DNA from: Marinilactibacillus psychrotolerans
GTDB lineage: Bacteria; Bacillota; Bacilli; Lactobacillales; Carnobacteriaceae_A
Direction of reading: 5' to 3'
NCBI RefSeq assembly: GCF_900101525.1
Contig: NZ_FMZD01000026.1
Span: forward strand, 1-32,823
DNA: 32,823 nt
The translations under genes were made by a program, and so were the position numbers. Below the pieces are notes generated by a model. That model ran no database searches and was not told the DNA's origin. It was given only the letters and a program-made list of their open reading frames with translations. Each line of letters starts with the position of its first letter. Position 1 is the stretch's first letter. This document shows positions 26,247 through 32,680 of the stretch, one piece after another.

Positions 26247-26289
26247 GGTGATATAGTTGGTATGAAACCAATTTTATCACCCTTTTTTT
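26247..26289. terminator. Terminator after spx
   Basis: Arms 26247-26261 (GGTGATATAGTTGGT) and 26267-26281 with one mismatch and one wobble, flanked by AAAAA on the left and TTTTTTT on the right. It probably also serves the converging gene that ends at 26306. Confidence 0.85.
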
Positions 26290-26305
26290 GTTGAAATTCA
26301 TTCTT

Positions 26306-26824
26306 CTATTTTGACTCTGATTTGGTTTGCTCTTTATTTTTATTATCTGAAACAATTTCAATTTCTTTATCTGCATCTTCTTTTTCTTCTTGCTCTTTAA
26401 TTTCTTTTACTTCTTTATTTCCTGTATTTTGTGTCGCTTTCTCTTCTTTTTGTTTTTGCTCATTCTGACTTATACCATTTTCTTCAGAATCATCATAATA
26501 TCCATCATCTAATTTCTCTCCTAATATATCTCTTCGGTATTGATTTTCTTTATATAAATAAATATTATGAATAATCCGGATAATGGGTCTCATCAATAAG
26601 AAAAAACTAGCAAATATATATAGATAATTTCCAAGTCTATCTGCATCGGTAAATGCTTGAGTTAAGCTCCCGATAAGATACAGTGCACCTGTAGCTAAAT
26701 CATTCCCAAGAGAAATAATTGTATAATAGTTTTGAAAATATAGACGAAAATTTCCAAGCTTGACAATCATGTCTTCATCTTTACGAGGATTAACATCATG
26801 TTCTTTCGTTTCTACTCTTGGCAT
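26306..26824 (-). CDS. YrhK-like membrane protein with acidic/charged tail
   Basis: A 172-residue protein. Seen: an N-terminal charged stretch, a core at about residues 20-95 with FRLYFQNYYTIISLGNDLATGALYLIGSLTQAF and YLYIFASFFLLMRPIIRIIHNIYL, two hydrophobic segments arranged as in YrhK-domain proteins, then about 75 residues almost entirely Glu, Lys, Gln, Asn and Asp that are probably disordered. The start at 26824 (MPRVETKEH) is chosen because AAAGGGA lies 8 nt upstream; the frame is open to 26860. It has its own promoter and is separated from the upstream genes by a strong terminator. Function unknown. Confidence 0.72.
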   Translation of the reverse strand: MPRVETKEHDVNPRKDEDMIVKLGNFRLYFQNYYTIISLGNDLATGALYLIGSLTQAFTDADRLGNYLYIFASFFLLMRPIIRIIHNIYLYKENQYRRDILGEKLDDGYYDDSEENGISQNEQKQKEEKATQNTGNKEVKEIKEQEEKEDADKEIEIVSDNKNKEQTKSESK

Positions 26825-26873
26825 GTCATCAGTCCCTTTATTTTTTTCAATATTAAGCATATCATATTTTTAC

Positions 26874-26901
26874 TTTATAGTCTCATATAAAGTCCTGACA
26901 A
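26874..26901 (-). promoter_or_regulatory. Promoter of the YrhK-like gene
   Basis: Minus strand TTGTCA (26896-26901), 16-bp spacer, TATAAA (26874-26879), about 50 bp before the chosen ATG. Because it lies downstream of the terminator at 26974-27007, this gene is independent of the RNA region upstream. Confidence 0.65.
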
Positions 26902-26969
26902 TTCCCATCATAGAAGGATTCTGACCGATTATAATATAACAAACATTATAAAAATTTCGAATTTATTTC

Positions 26970-27141
26970 AAAGAAAAAAGGACAGGGAAAATTCCCTGTC
27001 CTTTTTTAGCAACTTTATAAATAAAGTGAGGATTGGTGTTCACAGCACCAGGGCCCTCCAATACCAACTTCCTGTTGTGTGCATTATACACTTGTATTGT
27101 GCTGTAAGTTCACAAATGTGAACTTATCGACTCATCGCATA
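26970..27141 (-). ncRNA. Candidate structured RNA of about 170 nt
   Basis: The gap between the SGNH hydrolase and YrhK-like genes has no plausible ORF but dense dyads. Minus-strand order: AAGTTCAC-ATTT-GTGAACTT hairpin; long-range ACAGCAC with GTGCTGT enclosing GTGT/ACAC and AATAC/GTATT stems and the palindrome AGGGCCCT; ACTTTA-TTTA-TAAAGT hairpin; then a strong terminator at 26974-27007. A second TGTGAAC can compete with the first hairpin. An inferred promoter (27148-27176) would start it near 27141. It could be a free small RNA (size would suit 6S RNA, but no 6S signature was recognised) or the structured 3' UTR of the ROK-SGNH operon. Confidence 0.42.
26974..27007. terminator. Strong terminator ending the candidate RNA / ROK-SGNH operon
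   Basis: AAAAAAGGACAGGG and CCCTGTCCTTTTTT arms with an AAAATT-type loop; T runs exist on both strands. The most likely user is the minus-strand transcript coming from 27189 or from the promoter at 27148. Confidence 0.9.
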
Positions 27142-27144
27142 ACA

Positions 27145-27176
27145 TGTATTGTAGCATCTATGTATCTACAATGCAA
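27145..27176 (-). promoter_or_regulatory. Possible promoter of the candidate RNA, overlapping a dyad
   Basis: Minus strand TTGCAT (27171-27176), 17-bp spacer, TACAAT (27148-27153). The same bases form a 10-bp dyad, TGTATTGTAG (27145-27154) with CTACAATGCA (27166-27175). Read on the plus strand the dyad is followed by ATCTTTTCTTT, so it could instead be a terminator for a plus-strand RNA. Confidence 0.4.
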
Positions 27177-27188
27177 TCTTTTCTTTAA

Positions 27189-27824
27189 TTATTCTTTTAA
27201 GCACTCTAACCAAGCTTTTTTAATCAATCCATGCCCTGCAACTGTCGGATGAACCCCATCATCCCCTGTATAATAAGAATAGCCATCACTAATTCCAGCT
27301 GAATTAAACAGACCATCTAGAGGAATTAAATCAGTTTGATAATCTCTGGCTACCTTTCGTACAATTTGAATACGAGGATCCAATTCTCTGCGCCAATTCA
27401 TTCGCTCTTTGGGGTAAGGCAATACGAATGGTTCCATTAAGACTACTCTAGCATCCGTACGTTGGCTAAGTGACTTTAATAAAAAGCGATAATCTTCTTC
27501 AAATTTTTCAATTTCTTTAAGGTCAGTCTCTTCACTTTTAGATATCTGATGACTTGTATCGTTAATCCCAATCAATAGAGAGACCACATCTGGGTTAATA
27601 TCTAAACAATCTTTTTCCCAACGATTTTTCAAATCAATTAACCGATCCCCCGAAATTCCGGTATTATAAAAAGTTAACTTTTTTTCGGGGAAAAAAGCTT
27701 GCAATTCAGCTGCTACTAATAATGGGTAGCCTTGACCTAAATTCATTTTATTTGAACGATCTCTTCCAGCGTCTGTAATGCTATCTCCAATAAATAAGAT
27801 TTTATCGTTTTGTCTAATCTTCAT
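27189..27824 (-). CDS. SGNH/GDSL-family hydrolase (lipase/esterase-like)
   Basis: A 211-residue cytoplasmic SGNH hydrolase. Seen: block I FIGDSITDAG with nucleophile Ser15, block II NTGISGDRL with the oxyanion Gly, block III GINDT with Asn88 and the C-terminal Asp189/His192 pair in GDDGVHPTVAGH. It resembles the rhamnogalacturonan acetylesterase-like or carbohydrate-esterase branch (long WRRELDPRIQIVRKVARDY helix), so deacylation of a sugar is plausible but unproved. GAGGAG at 6 nt precedes the ATG. It follows the ROK kinase gene by 38 bp in what looks like a two-gene operon, supporting a carbohydrate role. Confidence 0.88.
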   Translation of the reverse strand: MKIRQNDKILFIGDSITDAGRDRSNKMNLGQGYPLLVAAELQAFFPEKKLTFYNTGISGDRLIDLKNRWEKDCLDINPDVVSLLIGINDTSHQISKSEETDLKEIEKFEEDYRFLLKSLSQRTDARVVLMEPFVLPYPKERMNWRRELDPRIQIVRKVARDYQTDLIPLDGLFNSAGISDGYSYYTGDDGVHPTVAGHGLIKKAWLECLKE

Positions 27825-27862
27825 TTGTTCTCCTCTATTCTTTGAATAATTGCATTATTTTT

Positions 27863-28747
27863 TTATTCCATTTGTTCATACTTTTGTATAAAATTATAAA
27901 TTGCTCCAATCAGATTCGCATCATTTCTAAAAGTACATAATTCAATTTTTGGTCTAAAAGGTGGAACGCGTAACCGTCCAAAAAGTGCATCCATTTCTTC
28001 ATTAATTTTTTCTATTAAGTCAGGTTGATTGGAAACCCCACCACCAATCAATAAGACCTCGGGATCAAACGAGTAGGCTAAATTATATAAACCACGAACT
28101 AAATAATGATAAAATTTCTTTACTTCCTCTTGAGCAATTATATCTCCTTCTTCTGCAAGTTGAAATACCTGTTCCCCACTAATTGTACTAGTCGGCTTAT
28201 TGTTTCGTTTAGCATACCTCCTTGCCATAGCTACAGCAGTTCCAAGCTCACTGAACGTTTGCTCTCCATCTAACAGCATAAATCCAAACTCTCCACCTAG
28301 TAAATGGTGCCCATGTTGAATCTCACTATTAACAATGATCGCTCCTCCAATACCAGTTCCTAAAACAACAAATAAGACATTACTTTTGTCTACTGCTGCA
28401 CCTCTCCAAATTTCTGCTAATCCAGCACTATTGGCATCATTTTCAAAGGTAACCGGTAGGTCAAAGGCATGTTCAAGCTCATCATAGATTGGAAAGAAAT
28501 GAATATATGGAACTTCACTTACTCCTTCAATCTGTCTTTCTATATGATTAATTGCTCCTGGTGCTGAAAAAGCTACTCCGTAAAGCTCATATTGTTCTTC
28601 AAAAGACTCTTTTATTTGAACTAATTTATTTTTTAATTCTTCCCAACTCTCAGGAGTCAGAAAACTATTTTTTTCCTTTAGCTGTTCCTCATCCCAGATA
28701 GCGTATTTTACAGAGGTTCCGCCTATATCAATTGTTAATAAGCTCAT
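27863..28747 (-). CDS. ROK-family sugar kinase lacking the zinc site
   Basis: A 294-residue ROK (repressor-ORF-kinase) protein without a DNA-binding domain, hence a sugar kinase candidate. Seen: the phosphate loop TIDIGGTSVKYAIWD at the N terminus, FENDANSAGLAE with the catalytic Asp, VLGTGIGGAII, and LLIGGGVS. The usual ROK zinc site (GHM with CxCGxxGCxE) is replaced by GGEFGFMLLDGEQTFSELGT, so zinc binding is lost; this occurs in a known ROK subgroup that includes beta-glucoside kinases. The start at 28747 (MSLLTIDIGG) has AAAGGAGGGG just upstream. Substrate unknown; the partner is an SGNH esterase. Confidence 0.9.
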   Translation of the reverse strand: MSLLTIDIGGTSVKYAIWDEEQLKEKNSFLTPESWEELKNKLVQIKESFEEQYELYGVAFSAPGAINHIERQIEGVSEVPYIHFFPIYDELEHAFDLPVTFENDANSAGLAEIWRGAAVDKSNVLFVVLGTGIGGAIIVNSEIQHGHHLLGGEFGFMLLDGEQTFSELGTAVAMARRYAKRNNKPTSTISGEQVFQLAEEGDIIAQEEVKKFYHYLVRGLYNLAYSFDPEVLLIGGGVSNQPDLIEKINEEMDALFGRLRVPPFRPKIELCTFRNDANLIGAIYNFIQKYEQME

Positions 28748-28767
28748 TTTCACCCCTCCTTTGATCA

Positions 28768-28826
28768 ATTAATCGATTTAATGAAACTGCTTTCTTTATT
28801 ATAACATTGATTTATTATGATGAAAA
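28768..28826 (-). promoter_or_regulatory. Promoter of the ROK-SGNH operon with small dyad
   Basis: Minus strand TTTTCA (28821-28826), 17-bp spacer, TATAAT (28798-28803) with TG one base before (extended -10). A dyad ATTAA-TCGAT-TTAAT (28768-28782) lies in the early leader. From 28827 to 29024 nothing is recognised. Confidence 0.6.
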
Positions 28827-29024
28827 TAATTGCTTAAATTTTTATAATTTCAATTTGTATTATTTATATAATCCTATCTTTCTGAATGTTCTTTTTTTGT
28901 ACTCACAAACATATTGCTTCGGTTCCCCTATTCATTATACATTGTTCATATTTTGCACTTGCTTAAAACTCCTATATATTATTCTTATATAGTGACGTTA
29001 TGTAATTTTATTATGTAAATAAGT

Positions 29025-29063
29025 AAAGCCCGAAGATAGAGTTTTTCAACTTTCTCGGACTTT
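29025..29063 (-). terminator. Terminator after the lactoylglutathione-lyase-like gene
   Basis: Minus strand AAAGTCCGA pairs with TCGGGCTTT (9 bp with one wobble) around an imperfect inner helix, followed by ACTTATTT. It lies about 35 nt beyond the stop codon at 29097. Confidence 0.6.
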
Positions 29064-29096
29064 TAACTTATTTCATTTTAAATTCATTTCATTAAT

Positions 29097-29480
29097 TTAC
29101 TTAGCTTGAATGACTTCTATTTTATAGCCATCTGGGTCTTTTATAAAGAAATAATTCGCTGCTCCATCTGATAATCCTTTAAGATCTGTTACTTCATAAC
29201 TAGTTTTGCTATATTCATCATGTGTTGCCTTCAAATCGTCAACACTTATTGCAATGTGCCCGTATCCATTTCCAATTTCATAAGGTTCTTCTTGATTATA
29301 GTTATAAGTCAATTCCACTTCATAATCATCACCAGGAAGAGCAAGATAAACTAATGTAAATTTATCATCTGGATAATCAGCTTTTTTAGTAATTTCCATT
29401 CCTAAGACATCTTCATAAAATTTAATAGATTTATCCAAATCTTTCACGCGAATGCATGTATGCAAGGCTTTTTTTGGCAT
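29097..29480 (-). CDS. gloA: Lactoylglutathione lyase / glyoxalase I-like protein
   Basis: A 127-residue single-domain VOC protein of the glyoxalase I type, which isomerises the hemithioacetal of methylglyoxal and a thiol. Seen: all four metal-ligand candidates in the right frame, His7 (LHTCIRV), Glu56 (YEVELTYN), His75 (YGHIAISV) and Glu122 (YKIEVIQ), plus FYEDVLGMEI. The length fits bacterial Ni-type enzymes. TAGGAGGA before the ATG. Lactobacillales often lack glutathione, so the true thiol may differ. It follows the next VOC gene by about 90 bp. Confidence 0.87.
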   Translation of the reverse strand: MPKKALHTCIRVKDLDKSIKFYEDVLGMEITKKADYPDDKFTLVYLALPGDDYEVELTYNYNQEEPYEIGNGYGHIAISVDDLKATHDEYSKTSYEVTDLKGLSDGAANYFFIKDPDGYKIEVIQAK

Positions 29481-29567
29481 ACTCTTTCCTCCTAATTTAT
29501 ATATAATTAATATTCTGCCTTAAAATAGATAACAGGTCAAGTCACATACTCGTTAAACACTTTTTTT

Positions 29568-29948
29568 CTATTTTTCATATAACTCAAGCGGCAGCTCATC
29601 TGGATCTCGAAAAAAAGTAAATCGCTTATCTGTTATTGGATCAACTCTGATCGGTTCAACTTCAACACCTTTATCCATTAGCCAGTTCACAGTACGTTCT
29701 ATATCACTGACTTCAAAGCACAGATGTCTCAAGCCTCTCGCTTCGGGCTTGTCAGGACGTTCAGGAGGTTCCGGAAATGAAAATAATTCAATTTGAGCAT
29801 TACCAATAGCTAAATCTAATTTATAAGATTGTCGTTCTGCTCTATAAATCTCATTTATAATTTCTAATTCTAAAACTTTTGTATAAAACTCTTTGGATTT
29901 CTCGTAATTAGACACAATAATAGCTGCATGATGAATTTTCCCTAACAT
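29568..29948 (-). CDS. VOC family protein (YwkD/YaeR-like, GloA2)
   Basis: A 126-residue single-domain VOC protein of the YaeR/YwkD group often annotated glyoxalase-like or GloA2. Seen: IHHAAIIVSNYEKSKEFYTKVL at the N terminus, Glu54 in QIELFSFPEPPERP, GLRHLCFEV with His75 and LELYEK with Glu122. The usual DPDG before the last strand is DPDE here. AAGGGGG before the ATG. It has a recognisable promoter and probably shares a transcript with the gloA-like gene. The reaction is unknown. Confidence 0.84.
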   Translation of the reverse strand: MLGKIHHAAIIVSNYEKSKEFYTKVLELEIINEIYRAERQSYKLDLAIGNAQIELFSFPEPPERPDKPEARGLRHLCFEVSDIERTVNWLMDKGVEVEPIRVDPITDKRFTFFRDPDELPLELYEK

Positions 29949-29963
29949 GTTATCCCCCTTTAT

Positions 29964-29992
29964 AGTTTATGGTTAGTATATTATAATGTAAA
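29964..29992 (-). promoter_or_regulatory. Promoter of the paired VOC genes
   Basis: Minus strand TTTACA (29987-29992), 17-bp spacer, TAAACT (29964-29969), ending just before the SD of the gene at 29948. Confidence 0.5.
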
Positions 29993-30109
29993 CTTTTTTA
30001 AAAGTTAATACATATAGATTGCTAAATTCCATTTTTTGATAGATACTTTAAGTAGATTAAACATTGACAAAACATAAAGTTTTTTTGGAAAAATGAAAGG
30101 GTGAGTAAA

Positions 30110-30259
30110 ATGAATTTACTATTAACGCTTACTTTAGTTGGATGTCTGACGATTGCACCCCTAATCGGATTTGCTTTTTTCCATATCAACCATATCCATG
30201 AATCAAACAAAGTGAAAGTACCCGTCCGTTATGACGACAATCAACCTAGACATTACTAA
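30110..30259 (+). CDS. 49-residue single-pass membrane protein
   Basis: A small ORF with every sign of being real. Seen: AAAGG/GTGA-type SD at about 8 nt, an ATG, a hydrophobic segment MNLLLTLTLVGCLTIAPLIGFAFF at the N terminus, then a short polar tail with HINHIHESNKVKVPVRYDDN ending in RHY. A terminator begins 20 nt after the stop. An in-frame GTG at 30101 is possible but sits too close to the SD. The Cys at residue 12 lies within the hydrophobic core, not in a lipobox. It is isolated, between divergent VOC genes and the AEC transporter. Family and function not recognised. Confidence 0.68.
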   Translation: MNLLLTLTLVGCLTIAPLIGFAFFHINHIHESNKVKVPVRYDDNQPRHY

Positions 30260-30278
30260 AACTAACCTTTTAAAGAAG

Positions 30279-30307
30279 CGGTTTCTCAAATTGAGAAGCC
30301 GTTTTTT
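30279..30307 (+). terminator. Terminator of the 49-residue protein gene
   Basis: CGGTTTCTCAA and TTGAGAAGCCG (one wobble) followed by TTTTTT. It is directly abutted by the next gene's promoter. Confidence 0.85.
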
Positions 30308-30309
30308 GT

Positions 30310-30338
30310 TTGCAATGATCAGTTTTAACCGGTATATT
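30310..30338 (+). promoter_or_regulatory. Promoter of the AEC transporter gene
   Basis: TTGCAA (30310-30315), 17-bp spacer, TATATT (30333-30338), 19 bp before the AAAGGAGG at 30357-30364. Confidence 0.65.
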
Positions 30339-30373
30339 AATAAAAACTATTCGATCAAAGGAGGTATACGCTT

Positions 30374-31291
30374 ATTTCACTAATCATATTAGAACAACTA
30401 GCTATTATGTTTTTTGTTGCTCTATTTGGATTCCTACTGGTCCGTTTAAAGGTTTTAGATATGTACGGTAGCCAGCAAATTGCAAATATGACGACTCGAT
30501 TTGTTATTCCGATTGTGCTGATGATGTCTTTTCAGCAAGAGTATAATTCAAAGCATTTATCTTTATTGACTTTTGCTCTGGTTGGCTCTTTTCTAATTAT
30601 GATTACCAGAATTCTTATGGTTTCTTTTTTATTAAAATCTGGTACAAAAATCGATCGGTTTGCAGTAGTCTTTTCAAATACTGCTTTGGTAGGAATCCCT
30701 ATTTTATTACCTTTGCTAGGTTATGAAGGTATATTTTATCTTTCCATGTATATTGTTGCATCCGGTATTTTTCAATTTACATATGGCATCTGGTTGCTAT
30801 CTGAAGGTAAGCAAACCGTTACGTTAAGACAAGCATTGGCAAACCCCGCTACGATTGGTGCCTTTGCAGGATTAGTACTCTATTTACTTCGTATAAATTT
30901 ACCTAGTGTGATCTATAATGGTTTTGATAAGATAGCAGATATCAGCTCTCCTTTGGGTATGATTCTGTTAGGAGGATACTTAGCTCGTACAAATCTAAAA
31001 GATATTTTTCTCGTTAAGAAAAATTACTGGACCGTTTTAGTACGACTGATTTTAACTCCCCTAGTCGGTCTTATCATGATCTGGCTACTTCCCATTCAAG
31101 ATGAGTCTGTTTTACTTGTTCTATCTATCGCTAACTGTACTCCTACGGCGGTAAATACTGCCATGTTTTCTCAAATTTACGGTGGAGACTATGAATATGG
31201 CGCCCGGCTAATTGTTCTAGCGAGCATCCTTGCTATGATTTCTATGCCAATTATGATTACATTATCCAACTTCGTCTTATCAATCAATTGA
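30374..31291 (+). CDS. AEC family transporter (auxin-efflux-carrier-like), probable ATT start
   Basis: About 305 residues, ten predicted membrane segments in two five-helix repeats typical of the AEC/bile-acid-arsenite superfamily; many members export organic acids. Seen: MFFVALFGFLLVRLKVL, FSNTALVGIPILLPLLGYEG with the family Asn-Pro-like crossover, and the second-repeat ANCTPTAVNTAMFSQIYGGD. A perfect AAAGGAGG (30357-30364) is 9 nt before ATT at 30374, in frame with the protein; the first ATG at 30407 lacks an SD and would cut off part of the first helix (ISLIILEQLAI). The start is therefore non-canonical, or an ATG mutated to ATT. Confidence 0.85.
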   Translation: MSLIILEQLAIMFFVALFGFLLVRLKVLDMYGSQQIANMTTRFVIPIVLMMSFQQEYNSKHLSLLTFALVGSFLIMITRILMVSFLLKSGTKIDRFAVVFSNTALVGIPILLPLLGYEGIFYLSMYIVASGIFQFTYGIWLLSEGKQTVTLRQALANPATIGAFAGLVLYLLRINLPSVIYNGFDKIADISSPLGMILLGGYLARTNLKDIFLVKKNYWTVLVRLILTPLVGLIMIWLLPIQDESVLLVLSIANCTPTAVNTAMFSQIYGGDYEYGARLIVLASILAMISMPIMITLSNFVLSIN

Positions 31292-31401
31292 CAAGATAAG
31301 AAATGGCTCTTTCTTATACAATTTCCGATTAAATAAACAAAACAAGATTTAGAAATTACTATAATCTTTCAATAGAATTATCAGATATACTTTTATAAAG
31401 T

Positions 31402-31786
31402 TTGATTTTAAGAGCATGCGAAAGCAAAAATACAGATTCAGAATCAACTACTTATACTGAAAGAGTTAAAACTACTAAATCTAAGGAAAAGAGTGGAAAT
31501 TTCTACAAAATATTATTTGACCTTACTTATACTTCTGAAGAACCACTTTTATTTCAAGAAAGTTCTGTTTCCCTAAAGGGTCAAATGGTAAATGAATCAT
31601 TATTAAACTTGAATCAAGAAGTTTTGCCTGAAAACAATGCCTCTCCATTATTAGCTATTCAAAAGTATAAAGATGAGGAATGACCGGACTTTGCTGACTA
31701 TTTTGCTATGGACCTTTACGACATTTACACAGGCTAACACGGATTCCGAATATGAAGCTCCAGTTAGTGTAAATTTAGATAAATAA
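31402..31786 (+). pseudogene. Remnant of a surface lipoprotein gene
   Basis: An open stretch (31402-31683) encodes ILRACESKNTDSESTTYTERVKTTKSKEKSG, which looks like a lipobox cysteine plus Ser/Thr linker without its signal peptide, followed by about 60 residues of beta-rich sequence (FYKILFDLTYTSEEPLLFQESSVSLKGQ). There is an in-frame stop just upstream, no ATG (only TTG) and no SD. A +1 shift at the TGA would continue to NTDSEYEAPVSVNLDK and a stop at 31786, suggesting a frameshift. Family not recognised. The 31292-31401 gap shows no terminator after the AEC gene. Confidence 0.45.
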
Positions 31787-31897
31787 AATCACTTCGATTC
31801 GATTAAGCTTCAATTCTTTAAAAACACTTTAAAGAATTGTAGCTTAATCTCAACTGGAATACGGCTCGTATAAACTGGATACCAGCAATTTACACTA
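31765..31897. repeat. Nested inverted repeats including a 22-nt-arm palindrome
   Basis: Inner arms 31801-31822 and 31828-31849 pair over 22 positions with one mismatch and a 5-nt loop (core CAATTCTTTAAA). Outer arms TAGTGTAAATT (31765-31775) and AATTTACACTA (31887-31897) are 11-bp perfect. There is no T run, so it is not an ordinary terminator. It resembles a decayed miniature element or a recombination-type fold beside the broken lipoprotein gene. Confidence 0.7.
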
Positions 31898-31971
31898 GAC
31901 ATCAGACACTCATTTATATTTTTTTCATTCTATTAATTTTATGCGCAATATCAAAAAAGACTCAATAAATT

Positions 31972-32002
31972 AAAAAGCCTATTACATTAACTGTAATAGA
32001 CT
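31972..32002 (-). terminator. Terminator of tRNA-Leu
   Basis: Minus strand AGTCTATTACA-GTTAA-TGTAATAGGCT (11 bp, one wobble) followed by TTTT, starting 6 nt after the tRNA 3' end. Confidence 0.85.
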
Positions 32003-32008
32003 GCTGTA

Positions 32009-32092
32009 TGCACACGAGAGGACTCGAACCTCCACGGGGCATCGCCCCACCAGCCCCTCAAGCTGACGCGTCTACCATTCCGCCACGTATGC
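32009..32092 (-). tRNA. tRNA-Leu(GAG)
   Basis: An 84-nt class II tRNA on the minus strand. Acceptor GCATACG pairs with CGTGTGC (one G-U), discriminator A, D-arm GCGGAATGGTAGACGC, anticodon loop TTGAGGG with anticodon GAG (32057-32059), a variable-arm stem GGGGC/GCCCC and T-arm GGAGGTTCGAGTCCTC. CCA is not encoded and must be added after transcription. It reads CUU and CUC leucine codons. It has its own promoter and terminator. Confidence 0.96.
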
Positions 32093-32109
32093 TAACTCGT
32101 ACAAACACT

Positions 32110-32138
32110 ATCATAACAGCGTTTTTTATACAAGTCAA
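32110..32138 (-). promoter_or_regulatory. Promoter of tRNA-Leu
   Basis: Minus strand TTGACT (32133-32138), 17-bp spacer, TATGAT (32110-32115), close to consensus; predicted start about 10 nt before the mature tRNA. Confidence 0.8.
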
Positions 32139-32191
32139 TTATATTTTTTGTAATTTAAAGAGTGTATTTCACCAGGAAAAAACTAGTCTCT

Positions 32192-32647
32192 TTAAATTCT
32201 TCCTTTCAATTCTAGCTTTCCCTTACATCTAGCACAAACATATTTTGCTGTATTGAACCTACGTTTCCGATGAAAAACCAGCTGACAATTCAAACACTGA
32301 TACTTCCAGAGTTGCGTCGTTTTTTGTTTTTCTCTTAAAGAAGGAACAAACCTTAGTCCATTTACTTTGTGAAGTAATTCTTTAAATTCAGGATCTTTAT
32401 GCTGATGACCTCTACCGGTTATGTGTAAGTGATAATGACATAACTCATGTTTAATTACTCCAATAAATACTTCTAACCCAAACTTTTCTAATACTAAAGG
32501 ATTAAAATCTAATTCATGTGACTGTAAAAAATATCGTCCACCAGTTGTTTTTAACCTAGTATTAAAGATTGCTTGATGCTTGAATGGTCGATCAAAATAT
32601 TCCATAGAAATGTTTTCTACTAATTTTTGTAAGGCTTCTTGATTCAC
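32192..32647 (-). CDS. SprT-like zinc protein
   Basis: A 151-residue SprT-family protein with a metalloprotease-like active site. Seen: HELCH (His67-Glu68-x-x-His71) with a further His in HYHLHITGRGHQHKDPEFK, and a C-terminal zinc ribbon with CLNC and CARC pairs (about residues 117-143). Length and order match the Bacillus YdcK-type SprT proteins, whose cellular role is unclear. The start is GTG at 32647, supported by GAGGAG 7 nt upstream. Weak AAAGAG/CTCTTT complementarity lies after the stop. A tandem repeat begins about 30 bp upstream of the start. Confidence 0.9.
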   Translation of the reverse strand: MNQEALQKLVENISMEYFDRPFKHQAIFNTRLKTTGGRYFLQSHELDFNPLVLEKFGLEVFIGVIKHELCHYHLHITGRGHQHKDPEFKELLHKVNGLRFVPSLREKQKTTQLWKYQCLNCQLVFHRKRRFNTAKYVCARCKGKLELKGRI

Positions 32648-32680
32648 TTGTTTCTCCTCTATAAAAGTGACTACGCTGTA

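Noticed and set aside
28807-28992. 61-codon plus-strand ORF
   Set aside because: Extremely Tyr/Phe/Leu/Asn-rich from AT bias, no SD, and it overlaps the ROK promoter region.
30022-30210. 62-codon minus-strand ORF
   Set aside because: Antisense to the better supported 49-residue plus-strand gene and lacks an SD.
32164-32190. Terminator after the SprT-like gene
   Set aside because: The AAAGAG/CTCTTT complementarity has a loop of about 15 nt or more and only an AT-rich flank; too weak to call.
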